From Pararhizobium gei (GTDB lineage Bacteria > Pseudomonadota > Alphaproteobacteria > Rhizobiales > Rhizobiaceae), in contig NZ_CP119409.1 of NCBI RefSeq assembly GCF_029223885.1, positions 2,630,001 to 2,694,000 of the forward strand: DNA of 64,000 nucleotides, given 5' to 3'. The notes below the pieces were generated by a model. The model was not told the origin of the DNA. It did not search any database and was given only the letters and a program-made list of their open reading frames with translations. The first letter of the stretch is position 1, and each line of letters begins with the position of its first letter. Positions 40,049 through 49,238 of the stretch are shown here, one piece after another. The translations under genes and the position numbers were made by a program.

Positions 40049-41479
40049 TCAGGCGTTCAGGCCGCTACCCCAGGGGCCATGATGGGCATCAACGCCATCG
40101 GTGCGGTCGAAGCCATGGGCACCGAAGAAATCCCGTTGCGCCTGGATGACATTGGCAGTCCCGCGCGCGCGGCGGTAGCTGTCGAAATAGCCGAGCGCCG
40201 AGGCGAGAGCCGGAACCGGCAGGCCGGCCAGAACTGCGGATGAGACGACACGGCGCAGAGGGCCGTCGCTGTCCTTGACCATCTTGGCGAAAGCAGGGGT
40301 GACGATCAGGTTGGCAACATGCGGATCCTTGGTGAAGGCGGTGGTGATTTCATCCAGGAACTGCGAACGGATGATGCAGCCGGCACGCCATATACGGGCG
40401 ATCGTCGGCATCGGCAGGTTCCAGCCGAATTCCCTGGATGCCGCAGACATCACCGCGAACCCTTGCGCATAGGCGCCGATCTTCGATGCCAGCAGAGCGC
40501 TTTCCAGATCCTTGAGGAAAGCCGCCTTGTCCGCTATCCGGAACTCGCCGACATCCGGCAGGCCGAGCACCTGCTCCGCGGCCTCGCGCTCCGCCTTGAC
40601 CGAAGAAATGCTGCGAGCGGCAACGGCGGCTTCGATCGCCGTTGCGGGAACACCCATGTTCTGCGCCTCGATGACCGACCATTTTCCGGTGCCTTTCTGG
40701 CCGGCCTTGTCGAGAATGAGATCGACGATCGGCTTGCCGGTGATCGGATCAGCGGCGTTCAGAACCGTCTCGGTGATCTCGATCAGGTAGGAATTCAGCC
40801 GTCCCTTGTTCCACTCGCCGAAGACCGCGCCGATTTCCGTCGCACTCATCTTGAGGCCGTCGCGCAGGATGCCGTAGATCTCGGCGATCATCTGCATGTC
40901 GGCATATTCGATGCCGTTGTGGATGGTCTTGACGAAATGGCCCGCGCCGTTTTCACCGAGCCATGCGACGCAAGGATCGTCTCCGTATTTCGCGGCGATC
41001 GAGGTCAGCACCGTCTCGACACGCTTCCACGACTCTTCCTTGCCGCCCACCATGATCGACGGGCCGTGACGTGCGCCCTCCTCGCCCCCGGACACCCCCA
41101 TGCCGATAAAGGTCAGGCCACTATCCTTGAGGTTGTCGAAACGGCGCATCGTGTCGCGGAAGTTGGCATTTCCCGCATCGATCATGATGTCGTTTGTCTC
41201 GAGATAAGGCTTGAGAAGTTCCATCTGCTGATCGACGGGATCACCAGCCTTGATCATGATGATGATCGGGCGCGGCGGGCGGATGGCGGCAACGAATTCC
41301 TCGATCGTCTCGCAGGGAACAATCTGGCCCTGCAGGGCGCCAGCCTCGGCATAAAATTTGCGGGTGGCATCGACGGTGCGGTTGAAGACCGCGATCGTGT
41401 TGCCTTTTTCCGCAATGTTGAGCGCCAGATTCGATCCCATGACGCCGAGACCGATAAGGCCGATTTCTGCCTGTGCCAC
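40049..41479 (-). CDS. gnd: 6-phosphogluconate dehydrogenase
   Basis: Oxidises and decarboxylates 6-phosphogluconate to ribulose 5-phosphate with NADP, in the pentose phosphate route. The frame is open to 41821, but the GTG at 41479 follows GGAGGCACATAC and gives 476 aa, the normal size. NADP site GLIGLGVMGSNLALNIAEKG lies at residues about 7-26. The catalytic Lys lies in GAGHFVKTIHNGIEYADMQM (about 180-199). The C-terminal domain is complete to WGSGLNA. It stands alone on the minus strand. Confidence 0.93.
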   Translation of the reverse strand: MAQAEIGLIGLGVMGSNLALNIAEKGNTIAVFNRTVDATRKFYAEAGALQGQIVPCETIEEFVAAIRPPRPIIIMIKAGDPVDQQMELLKPYLETNDIMIDAGNANFRDTMRRFDNLKDSGLTFIGMGVSGGEEGARHGPSIMVGGKEESWKRVETVLTSIAAKYGDDPCVAWLGENGAGHFVKTIHNGIEYADMQMIAEIYGILRDGLKMSATEIGAVFGEWNKGRLNSYLIEITETVLNAADPITGKPIVDLILDKAGQKGTGKWSVIEAQNMGVPATAIEAAVAARSISSVKAEREAAEQVLGLPDVGEFRIADKAAFLKDLESALLASKIGAYAQGFAVMSAASREFGWNLPMPTIARIWRAGCIIRSQFLDEITTAFTKDPHVANLIVTPAFAKMVKDSDGPLRRVVSSAVLAGLPVPALASALGYFDSYRRARGTANVIQAQRDFFGAHGFDRTDGVDAHHGPWGSGLNA

Positions 41480-41791
41480 GTATGTGCCTCCGTTGAACGG
41501 TGAAGATGCCCTGCCCATTGACACGAAAGCCGCTTCACCAGATTGATTGAAGCAAGACGTTTTCCCCGCTTGGGAAGCCGGACCACACCTTGCGGATGCC
41601 GGGGGAGTTTTGGCACTCAAATCGATTAACGACAAGGGATTGTTGCTGAAATCGAGACTTTTCCGAATGGCGTCCGGAGCCTCGCAGAAAGATGCAGGCG
41701 CGGTGGTGACGGAACGCCTGCAGGGACGCATACTGCAATGGGAACGAGGTCCGGCAAGCTTGCCGGAACTGCTGACACGGAGAATCCCGCA
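41480..41791. other. Divergent promoter region
   Basis: 312 bases between gnd (minus) and the SRPBCC gene (plus). Frames are open on both strands, but none has a start with a ribosome site and none shows a domain. Promoters for both flanking genes are expected here. Confidence 0.5.
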
Positions 41792-42190
41792 ATGAGCGTC
41801 ATGGAAGCGCAAATCGTCCATCTCGGCATAGAAAAGACCTGGCAGGAGGTCTACGCCTTCGCCTGCCGGCCGGAAAACATGCCGCTCTGGGCTTCAGGGC
41901 TTAGCGACGGGTTGGAACGCGAGGGTGATCATTGGGTCGCGCGGGGCCCCCTCGGTGTGGTTCGCGTCCGCTTTGCAGAAGAGAATGATTTCGGCGTGAT
42001 GGACCATACCGTCACCATGGAAACAGGGCTCAACGTCAACAATGCCTTCCGCGTCGTGCCAAACGGCAGCGGCGCCGAGATTATGTTCACAGTGCTGAAA
42101 TTGCCGGATATGGATGATGAACAGTTCCGGCGGGATTCGGATTGGGTCCTGAAGGACCTTAAGACGCTGAAGGCCCTTCTGGAAGCCTGA
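41792..42190 (+). CDS. SRPBCC/START-like protein, 132 aa
   Basis: ATG at 41792 (GGAGA upstream) is used; the frame before it lies in the divergent promoter region. The protein has the helix-grip layout of the SRPBCC superfamily: MEAQIVHLGIEKTWQEVYAF at the start, then paired strands (HWVARGPLGVVRVRFAEEND, MDHTVTMETG) and a long C-terminal helix (WVLKDLKTLKALLEA). Such proteins bind hydrophobic ligands or act as cyclases. A VOC protein gene follows 46 bases later. Function is not known. Confidence 0.75.
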   Translation: MSVMEAQIVHLGIEKTWQEVYAFACRPENMPLWASGLSDGLEREGDHWVARGPLGVVRVRFAEENDFGVMDHTVTMETGLNVNNAFRVVPNGSGAEIMFTVLKLPDMDDEQFRRDSDWVLKDLKTLKALLEA

Positions 42191-42236
42191 AGCATGTCCC
42201 CGAGATAAACCAGGAAGCTCTAACCGAGGTCACACA

Positions 42237-42587
42237 ATGGCGCAGAAGGGTATCGATCGTCAGATCGACAACATTGAGTTTGCCGTCGCCGATATCCCGC
42301 GCTCCAAGACATTTTACGGCGCAGCCTTCGGCTGGTCGTTCACCGATTACGGCCCGGATTACTGCGAGTTCAGCGATGGCCGGCTGACAGGTGGCCTCAC
42401 GACGGGCGAGGCAAAGCCAGGCGGACCGTTGGTCATTCTCTACGCCGATGATCTCACCGCGACGCAGGCGCGTCTTGAGGCTGCGGGCGCGCGGATCGTC
42501 AAGGAAACCTTCTCCTTTCCGGGTGGTAGCCGGTTCCAGTTCCTGGATCCGGACGGCTACGAACTCGCCGTATGGTCTGACCGATAG
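42237..42587 (+). CDS. VOC (glyoxalase-like) family protein, 116 aa
   Basis: Start ATG at 42237 with GAGGT upstream. The chain follows the vicinal-oxygen-chelate fold: DNIEFAVADIPRSKTFYGAAF at residues about 10-30, then WSFTDYGPDYCEF, then GSRFQFLDPDGYELAVW near the C-terminus. Glu in EFAV and Glu in YELAVW sit where metal ligands are expected. It might be an enzyme or a resistance-type binding protein; the family is broad. It is likely co-transcribed with the SRPBCC gene. Confidence 0.8.
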   Translation: MAQKGIDRQIDNIEFAVADIPRSKTFYGAAFGWSFTDYGPDYCEFSDGRLTGGLTTGEAKPGGPLVILYADDLTATQARLEAAGARIVKETFSFPGGSRFQFLDPDGYELAVWSDR

Positions 42588-42618
42588 CAGCAGCAGAGCG
42601 GCCGGATCCTGACGTCCA

Positions 42619-43341
42619 TCAGGCAGCGATCATGCGGCGGCGGTCGGCGATTTCCTGCAGGGTGAGAATTGCGCCGATAATCTTTCCGGTATTCGACTTG
42701 CAGGGGGTCATGCGGCACCGCACCACGACCGTATGACTGTTGAGGTCCTTCGCAAAAGTATAGTCGATCATTTCTCCGCAAAAACATCTGTCGAGATTCG
42801 GTTTTACTCGCTGTTCGAAGCGCCGGAAGCCCACGAACTCGACGATATGGCGACCGACGAGATCCATCGGCCGCTCGTTGAGGCGCTCCGCATTGGCAGG
42901 GTTGGTGTAGAGATAACGGTAATCCGTCGTGATCACCGCGATACGATCCGGCATGCAGTTCAAGATAGCCTCGTTGAGAAAGCCCTCATCCCAAGGATTG
43001 TTCTGCCGGCACTGCGCAGACACGGTCGCACGGCTATTTTCGAATTTCTCGCCGTGGTCCGCGGAAAAATAGCGGTCCACCAATGCCTGCAATGCTTCGC
43101 ATTGCCGAAGCACGCTCGACATGTCGTCTGCCTCCTTTTGAAGGAGATCCACTATGAACTGGAACTGTAACCGCGCGTCGGTTGCCGTCAAAGCGTCTTG
43201 CTGATGTATGGCATTGAGCAGGGGTAGCATTTCGCGGTCAAGAACATTAACCAGCACTGTATCTCCAGATTTCACCGCCTGCCGCAACTGGCGATATTTC
43301 AACCAGAAAAGATCGATCGATTTCTGCAAATCTGCCCCCAC
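42619..43341 (-). CDS. PAS-domain protein, 240 aa
   Basis: Start GTG at 43341. The first 110 residues are helical (a coiled-coil pair, LFWLKYRQLRQAVKSGD and FQFIVDLLQKEADDMSSVLR). Residues about 122-240 form a single PAS domain (LNCMPDRIAVITTDYRYLYTN, GRHIVEFVGFRRF, then GAILTLQEIADRR). No kinase, cyclase, GGDEF or DNA-binding output follows, so it probably relays a signal through a partner protein. It lies between the VOC protein gene and the lipid A cluster. The partner is unknown. Confidence 0.75.
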   Translation of the reverse strand: MGADLQKSIDLFWLKYRQLRQAVKSGDTVLVNVLDREMLPLLNAIHQQDALTATDARLQFQFIVDLLQKEADDMSSVLRQCEALQALVDRYFSADHGEKFENSRATVSAQCRQNNPWDEGFLNEAILNCMPDRIAVITTDYRYLYTNPANAERLNERPMDLVGRHIVEFVGFRRFEQRVKPNLDRCFCGEMIDYTFAKDLNSHTVVVRCRMTPCKSNTGKIIGAILTLQEIADRRRMIAA

Positions 43342-43586
43342 CCCTCAAGCCGCTTTCAAAGGCAGCCGCATCTTCACCCAGAGATGCATATCAGCTCTAA
43401 CTGTACACTACCGCGATTTGCATACAACTCCTGGACAGTAAACTTTATCGCATGTTTCCACGAGATTGGTCCCAATATGAAACCTGCAAATCCATCTCGG
43501 GGAAGAGGTTCGCGCAAGAAAACAGTCTTTTGCAGATTGCCAAGGAATGCCCTACACGGCTTTCACCATTGCCAGAGGCTGCAAGG

Positions 43587-44525
43587 TCAGAACTTGAGCT
43601 TGCGCTTGATGCTCCAGCGATCATGATACCACAGCCACTGGCCCGGATATTCCCGCACCCAGCTCTCTACCTTGTCGTTCAGAACCTGGGCAGTCGCATT
43701 GACATCGACGCTGCCATCGGGCTTTCGCGGAATGGCAATGGCGGGCTCGAGTTCCAGACGAAAACGGCCGTTCGGCAGGCGAATCGACCGGGCAGGATAA
43801 ACCTCGCAGTTGAACTGTCGCACCAGTTTGGCAAGCAGCGGATTGGTGCGCACGTTGCGCCCGAAAAATTTCGTCGTCAGGCCCTTTTTGAACTTCTGAT
43901 CGACCAGCACGCCAACCGATCCGCCCGCTTCGAGCTTGCGGGCGAGTGTAAACGAAGATCCGGCATGCGAAGGAACGAGATTGCCCATCCGCTGCTTTCG
44001 GAACTCGAAAACCTTGTCTGCGACAAAAGGGTTGTTCGGCGGCCGGAAAAGCACTGTGACATCAAGCCCGAAAGCGGCGCTTGCGACGGGTAACAGCTCG
44101 AAATTCCCGGTATGGGCGGTGAAAACGATAAAGGGCCTGGGATTGTCGCGCAATTCAAGAAACAGAGATATTCCAGACACTTCGATACGGCCGGGCTTCA
44201 CGTTTTGCGGATCGAAATCGAAAATCTCGTCGAGAAACACATATTCCGCCGCAAGCCGGCCGATGCTCCCCCAGCTTTCGAGCGCAATCGCCTCGATTTC
44301 CGCCGCGGTTTTTTCAGGAAAGGCGTTGCGCAGATTGGTTGTCGTCAGCGCGTGACGCTGCTTGAGCTTCGGTCCCAGCCAGCGGGTAAATTTCTCGGAA
44401 AACCGGATGGCCGGATCGGCCGGGAAAAGCTTGAGAAGACCCAGAAGAAGAAACACAAACTGCGCGATCGACCACTGGCGGAAACGCTCAAGCCTCAGAA
44501 CCAGCCTTGTGATCAGCATGCGCAC
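43587..44525 (-). CDS. lpxXL: Very-long-chain acyltransferase LpxXL
   Basis: Adds the 27-hydroxyoctacosanoate (C28) chain from AcpXL to lipid A in rhizobia. 312 aa of the HtrB/LpxL family, with a membrane-anchoring N-terminal segment (IAQFVFLLLGLLKLF). The family's catalytic motif H-x4-E appears as HTGNFE near residue 136, and a later segment LVDQKFKKGLTTKFFG matches the acceptor region. It is the last gene of the acpXL cluster on the minus strand (acpXL, fabZXL, fabF2XL, fabF1XL, adhXL, lpxXL). Three bases separate it from adhXL. Confidence 0.92.
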   Translation of the reverse strand: MRMLITRLVLRLERFRQWSIAQFVFLLLGLLKLFPADPAIRFSEKFTRWLGPKLKQRHALTTTNLRNAFPEKTAAEIEAIALESWGSIGRLAAEYVFLDEIFDFDPQNVKPGRIEVSGISLFLELRDNPRPFIVFTAHTGNFELLPVASAAFGLDVTVLFRPPNNPFVADKVFEFRKQRMGNLVPSHAGSSFTLARKLEAGGSVGVLVDQKFKKGLTTKFFGRNVRTNPLLAKLVRQFNCEVYPARSIRLPNGRFRLELEPAIAIPRKPDGSVDVNATAQVLNDKVESWVREYPGQWLWYHDRWSIKRKLKF

Positions 44526-44528
44526 GGA

Positions 44529-45557
44529 TCAGTCCATCCGTAGAATGATTTTGCCAAAGACCTGACGGGTCTCCATCCGCTCCAACGCCTTGTCGATCTC
44601 GGAGAAGCCGACCTCGGTGTCGATGACGGGATGGACAAGACCGCGGGCCATCTTCTGCATGGCATTCGCCATGTTTTCCATGCGGCAGCCGAAGGAGCCG
44701 ATCAGCTTCAGCTGCTGCTGGAACAGCATCATCAGATTGATGTCGGTGGAGACGCCGGAGGTGGAACCGCAGGTGACGAGCCGGCCGCCGCGCTTGAGAA
44801 TGAACATCGAACCGGCCCAGGTATCCTTGCCGACATGTTCGAAAACCACGTCGACCCCCTTTTTCTTGGTGATCTTGCGGGCCACACCCTCGAAACGGTC
44901 GGTGCGGTAATTGATGACGTGATCGGCGCCAAGCGCCTTCGCCCTCTCGATCTTGTCGTCGGACCCGACGGTAGTGATCACGGTGCAGCCGATCTTCTTG
45001 GCAAGCTGGATCGCCGCAGAGCCGATGCCGGACCCGCCGGCATGGATGAGGATCGTTTCGCCCGGTTCAAGCTTGGCATTGTCGAACAGCATGTGTTCGA
45101 CCGTGCCGAAGGTGACAGGCGCCACGGCGGCGCCGATGGCATCGACGCCCGGAGGGGCGGGAACCAGCAGCCGTGCCGGGAGATTGACCTTTTCCTGCGC
45201 GAAACCGTCCAGGTGAAAGCCATGCACGCCGCCGACGTGCTCGCAGAGATTGTCGCGGCCTTCCCGGCAGGGGCGGCAGAGGCCGCAGGTGCGCGCGCCA
45301 TAGATGGAGACGAGCTGTCCCGGCAGGACATTGGCGACGCCGGGGCCGATTTGGTCCACCACCCCTGACGCTTCCGCGCCGATCACAAGCGGCATCTTGC
45401 GCTTGGCAAACGCCATGCCGCGCCAGCCCCAGACGTCGATGTGATTGAGGGCGACGGCCTTGACGCGCAAGGTCACCTCGCCCGGACCCGGGGCCTCGGG
45501 CTCGGGCAGATCGGTGATTTCGAGCTTACGGTCGTCGACCAGTTGCAAGGCGCGCAT
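44529..45557 (-). CDS. Zinc-type alcohol dehydrogenase, acpXL cluster
   Basis: A medium-chain dehydrogenase of 342 aa, probably NADPH-dependent, that reduces or dehydrates the growing C28 chain in the lipid A pathway (adh2XL position). The GroES-like domain holds the structural zinc cysteines as CGLCRPCREGRDNLC (near residues 96-110); the Rossmann fold has GGSGIGSAAIQLAKKIG (about 169-185). It is coded between fabF1XL and lpxXL, as in other rhizobia. The enzyme family is sure; the exact step is inferred from context. Confidence 0.88.
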   Translation of the reverse strand: MRALQLVDDRKLEITDLPEPEAPGPGEVTLRVKAVALNHIDVWGWRGMAFAKRKMPLVIGAEASGVVDQIGPGVANVLPGQLVSIYGARTCGLCRPCREGRDNLCEHVGGVHGFHLDGFAQEKVNLPARLLVPAPPGVDAIGAAVAPVTFGTVEHMLFDNAKLEPGETILIHAGGSGIGSAAIQLAKKIGCTVITTVGSDDKIERAKALGADHVINYRTDRFEGVARKITKKKGVDVVFEHVGKDTWAGSMFILKRGGRLVTCGSTSGVSTDINLMMLFQQQLKLIGSFGCRMENMANAMQKMARGLVHPVIDTEVGFSEIDKALERMETRQVFGKIILRMD

Positions 45558-45605
45558 GATACAGTCTCCCGCCCCAAGGCGTGTTCGTCAAAATAGGCTG
45601 TGCGA

Positions 45606-46889
45606 TTAAGCCGGTTCGGCCGCCATGACAAGGCTGGCATTCTGGCCGCCAAAGCCGAACGAGTTCGACAGAACGGCGGTAACCTGCGCATCGCGTTTCA
45701 CGTTCGGCACGACATCGAGCACGATGGCCGGGTCCGGGTTCTGGTAGTTGATCGTCGGCGGCAAGGTCCCCGTCAACATCGTCTGCAAGGAGAAGACCGC
45801 CTCGACCGCGCCGGCGGCTGTCAGCGTATGGCCGATCATCGACTTGTTGGACGAGACCGGAATGGATGGCAAGGCCTCGCCAAACACCGACAGCATCGCG
45901 CCATATTCCATCTTGTCGTTCTCAGGCGTCGAGGTGCCGTGCGCATTGATATAGCCGATATCGCTTTCGTTCAGACCGGCATCGGCAAGCGCCGCGCGGA
46001 TCGTCGCGATCGCGGGGGCGCCATCCGGCGAGGAGCGGGTACGATGAAAGGAATCAGCCTTCTCGCCGCATCCCTTCAGGATGCCGTAGATTTTCGCGCC
46101 GCGCGCGACGGCTGCTTCCAGCGATTCGAGCACCAGGGTCGCGGCGCCTTCGGCGATGACGAAGCCGTCGCGGTCCTTTGAGAATGGCTTGGATGCTCTT
46201 TCCGGCGGATCGTTCTGCGTCGAAAGAGCGGACAGAAGGGAGAAGCGGATCAGGGCTTCGGCACTGACCGAACCGTCCGTCGCGACCGTCAATGCGCGAT
46301 CGGTGCGTCCCTGACGGATCGCCTCCACGCCGAGCTGGATTGCGGTTGCGCCGGAGGCGCAGGCGGTCGACAGCGTCACCGGCAGGCCACGTGTTCCGAA
46401 GCGGTCCGACAGGCGCTCGGATATGGCGCCGAACAGCGAGGCTTCGTGGAAAGCCGGATCGGCACGCTCGCGCATGGCGGCGAGGAAACGATCATAGGCA
46501 TCACCCGGCTTTTCAGACGGCTTTGCACGGTCGGCAAGCTCGAAACGGGCGCTCCATTCCGGCTCGATCGGTGGAGCCGCCAGAAACAGCGGACCGTTGA
46601 AGTCACCGGACAGGCCTGCCTGGGCCAGGGCTTCCGCCGTGGTTTCGCGGGCAAAGGCGTAGGAACGCTCAACCGAGTTTTCGACTGGAATTTCAATGAA
46701 ATCAACGGTTCCGCAGATTCGCGTCGAAAGCCCCTCTGACGGAAACCGGCTGATCTTGTGGATGCCTGAAACGCCTGACGTCAGCGCCTTCCAATTGTCT
46801 TCCACGCCCTGGCCAAGAGAGGTGATGACGCCCATGCCTGTCACCGCGATCAGCGGGCGGCCGAGATGATCCTTATAAGCGCTGGTCAT
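45606..46889 (-). CDS. fabF1XL: Beta-ketoacyl-ACP synthase FabF1XL, intact active site
   Basis: Extends the acyl chain on AcpXL by two carbons per cycle. 427 aa. The catalytic Cys lies in TLSTACASGATAIQLG (near residues 168-183), the first His in INAHGTSTPENDKM and the second in NKSMIGHTLTAAGAVEAVF. All three are present, so this is the active condensing enzyme. It lies 12 bases downstream of fabF2XL, which lacks the Cys, so the pair may form a heterodimer of an active and an inactive subunit. Conserved gene order in rhizobia supports the name. Confidence 0.9.
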   Translation of the reverse strand: MTSAYKDHLGRPLIAVTGMGVITSLGQGVEDNWKALTSGVSGIHKISRFPSEGLSTRICGTVDFIEIPVENSVERSYAFARETTAEALAQAGLSGDFNGPLFLAAPPIEPEWSARFELADRAKPSEKPGDAYDRFLAAMRERADPAFHEASLFGAISERLSDRFGTRGLPVTLSTACASGATAIQLGVEAIRQGRTDRALTVATDGSVSAEALIRFSLLSALSTQNDPPERASKPFSKDRDGFVIAEGAATLVLESLEAAVARGAKIYGILKGCGEKADSFHRTRSSPDGAPAIATIRAALADAGLNESDIGYINAHGTSTPENDKMEYGAMLSVFGEALPSIPVSSNKSMIGHTLTAAGAVEAVFSLQTMLTGTLPPTINYQNPDPAIVLDVVPNVKRDAQVTAVLSNSFGFGGQNASLVMAAEPA

Positions 46890-46901
46890 GCCCGCCGCTC
46901 C

Positions 46902-48113
46902 TTATTCTTCTGCCGAGAGAACGGCAATGCCTTCGCCGCGTGCATGACCGATGGTCGTAACAATGGCCGTCTTGGCAGCGTCTTCCATGGGCGTTTCCAC
47001 CGTTGCATCGAAAGGAGGAACCTTTGCCCCGGAACCGAGCGTCAAGGCAGCGAAGGCGAGACCGAGCGGAAACTGGGCCTCCAGCCCGTGACCGGCAAGC
47101 CCGCCATAGGCGCGGATCGCTGCCTTCGGGAACTGCGCGTCCAGAAATGCCTTTTCGCGTGCTGCGAGATCGTGAAACCCCGACGTGCCGGAAAACACGA
47201 TGGTCGAGGCCGGATCGGCATCGGCGGCAGGCGTCGTCAAATAGTCCAGGCGCTGCTCGAGACGGTCGCCGTCACGGCTGCCGCGATCGCCGCCGATCGC
47301 ATCGATCGTGGCATAGATGCGGGCACCGCGGGCTGTCGCATGCCCGCGCGATTCCAGCACGAGAAAGGCGCCGACCGATCCGAGTATCATGCCGCCGCCG
47401 TGTTCGGGCTTGCGCGACCAGATCGGCTGCCAGTTGCCAAGCGCATGGCCCTGAATGGCTTCGACGAGAAGGATCATATCGAGACGCTCGGCGGAAAATG
47501 CGCCACCGACCAGCGTATGGGTGGATTGCCCCGCCTTGATGCGCGCAAAGGCCGTCTCGATCGCCGAGATGCCGGCGCCCTCCTCGCCCATGAAGGTACG
47601 CGACGAACCGGTGACCTTGTGGACAATGGAGATATTGCCGGCGAGCAGGTTCGACAGTTGCGCCAGAAACAGCGTCGGGCGCAGTTCGGTCGTCAGCTTC
47701 TCGTTCAGCAGGTGCTCGCGGTCGTTCCGCTTCAGCGCCTCATCAACGATCAGCGAATCGACAGTGATGTCCCGCTCGCCACCGCCCGCAGCGACGATCA
47801 TATCCATGCTGCCGCAGGCTTCCAGATCGTCCTTCAGCCCGGCATCGTCCAGTGCCAGCCCCGCGCTGAAAACGCCGAGCCGCTGCCAGTTCTCCATCTG
47901 CCGCTGATCGCCACGCTTCGGAATTTGCTGCGACCAGTCGATCTCGGGCAGCGGATGGACCGGATAGGGCGCAAAACGCTCGGTCTCGACCCGGACTGCG
48001 GGTGGCTGCACAGCTGTCAGCAGCGTCGTATGCACATCTGTGCCGACGCCCTGGCTGGTCACGATACCAATACCGGTGATGACGACGTCGTTTGCAGATT
48101 TGCCCATCGTCAT
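46902..48113 (-). CDS. fabF2XL: KS-like protein FabF2XL lacking the active-site Cys
   Basis: A ketoacyl synthase-like protein of 403 aa. Where FabF enzymes have the Cys in ACASG, this has HKVTGSSRTFMGEEGAG (near residue 165-181), without Cys, and the first catalytic His motif is replaced by GTSGFHDLAAREKAF. The second His region (GGLAGHGLEAQFPL) is present. This resembles chain-length factor subunits of type II polyketide synthases, which partner an active subunit and set chain length. It starts in an ATGA overlap with fabZXL. The inactive/partner role is inference, supported by the conserved pairing with fabF1XL. Confidence 0.88.
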   Translation of the reverse strand: MTMGKSANDVVITGIGIVTSQGVGTDVHTTLLTAVQPPAVRVETERFAPYPVHPLPEIDWSQQIPKRGDQRQMENWQRLGVFSAGLALDDAGLKDDLEACGSMDMIVAAGGGERDITVDSLIVDEALKRNDREHLLNEKLTTELRPTLFLAQLSNLLAGNISIVHKVTGSSRTFMGEEGAGISAIETAFARIKAGQSTHTLVGGAFSAERLDMILLVEAIQGHALGNWQPIWSRKPEHGGGMILGSVGAFLVLESRGHATARGARIYATIDAIGGDRGSRDGDRLEQRLDYLTTPAADADPASTIVFSGTSGFHDLAAREKAFLDAQFPKAAIRAYGGLAGHGLEAQFPLGLAFAALTLGSGAKVPPFDATVETPMEDAAKTAIVTTIGHARGEGIAVLSAEE

Positions 48114-48610
48114 TCCCCCACTACCCCGGCCCCTGGCAGCCCGGCGCGTTCCATCGCAGCCACCAACCCGACCTCTTTGGCCCGCTTCCTGACGATCGGG
48201 CCGAGCGGCACCTGGTCGAACGGCATGGTGCGCAGCTTCAGTTGCGCATCGCAGACCTTTTTGCCCTGCGACGTGATCTTCGCCTTCGTCACGGCAAAAC
48301 CGGACCCGTCATGCTCCAGGAAGGCCTCTATATCGAGCACGGCCTCGGGCTCGACGAACGTCCGCATCTTGGCTCCATCAACCGACATCAGAAACGGCAT
48401 GGCGGCAAAATTCGTGGCGGCAAGCACAAGAAAACCGGAGGCCTGCGCCATGGTCTCGATCAGAAGAACGCCGGGAACCAGCGGGTAGCCGGGAAAATGT
48501 CCTTCGAAGACCGGGCTTTTGGCCGGAACGACCGAACGCGCCGTCAAGGTTCCAGTGGTGAGATCAAGGCTTTCGACCCGGTCGATCATTTGAAAATATT
48601 CAAGAAGCAT
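48110..48610 (-). CDS. fabZXL: 3-hydroxyacyl-ACP dehydratase, FabZ type
   Basis: Removes water from the 3-hydroxyacyl-AcpXL intermediate. 166 aa, hot-dog fold. The catalytic His and acid lie in FEGHFPGYPLVPGVLLIETM (near residues 35-54). The remaining strands (GFAVTKAKITSQGKKVCDAQ) are typical. It overlaps fabF2XL by four bases (ATGA at 48110-48113). A 215-base gap follows before acpXL. Member of the long-chain lipid A cluster; name by context. Confidence 0.88.
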   Translation of the reverse strand: MLLEYFQMIDRVESLDLTTGTLTARSVVPAKSPVFEGHFPGYPLVPGVLLIETMAQASGFLVLAATNFAAMPFLMSVDGAKMRTFVEPEAVLDIEAFLEHDGSGFAVTKAKITSQGKKVCDAQLKLRTMPFDQVPLGPIVRKRAKEVGLVAAMERAGLPGAGVVGE

Positions 48611-48825
48611 CAGGATGAAATCCAGCTTGGCCCGGAACGCAGTGCAGCGGAAACAGCACTTGGAATGCTCCGGATTTCTAATCAGCGCGGCACCTGTCGG
48701 CTATGTCCGGCAGCATGTTCGCCAAGCGTCAAGTAAAAACGCGAATGCCGCCTGTCAAGCGCGGGAGTGCGCCACAAGCGGCATCGATCTCGTCGAGGGC
48801 ACCATCATGAGGCACCCATTCTTCG

Positions 48826-49104
48826 TCAGCCCTTGGCGGCTTTCAACTCGTCGATCTTGGCGCAGAGGTTCTTGAGGACGAAATATTCCTCGGTCGAAAC
48901 CTTGCCTTCGTTGACCTCCTGGGTCCACTGCTCAAGCGGGATCTTGATGCCGAATTCCTTATCGATCGCAAAGACGATGTCGAGGAAGTCCAGGCTGTCG
49001 ATGCCCAGATCGTCAATGGTGTGGCTTTCAGGCGTAATGGTTTCGCGGTCGATCTCGCTCGTTTCCGCAATAATGTCCGCAACCTTGTCGAATGTAGCTG
49101 TCAC
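48826..49104 (-). CDS. acpXL: Very-long-chain acyl carrier protein AcpXL
   Basis: Carries the growing 27-hydroxyoctacosanoyl chain on a phosphopantetheine arm. The GTG at 49104 is chosen over the ATG at 49110 because AAAGAGG then lies 7 bases upstream (only 1 from the ATG), giving a 92-residue protein beginning [18 protein letters not shown], the standard AcpXL start. The attachment Ser is in [16 protein letters not shown]. It is about 200 bases upstream of fabZXL on the same strand. AcpXL is a rhizobial marker and firmly identifies the group. Confidence 0.95.
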   Translation of the reverse strand: MTATFDKVADIIAETSEIDRETITPESHTIDDLGIDSLDFLDIVFAIDKEFGIKIPLEQWTQEVNEGKVSTEEYFVLKNLCAKIDELKAAKG

Positions 49105-49238
49105 GCGCATACCTCTTTAGAATTCGTGGTTGCGCGAACCTATAGGTAACTGCGGCTGAAAAGCCAATGGCCTCACGCCCATGTGTTGCATTTCTGCTGG
49201 CTGTGTTGCGCAAACGTCAGACGGAGATGATCGATTGT

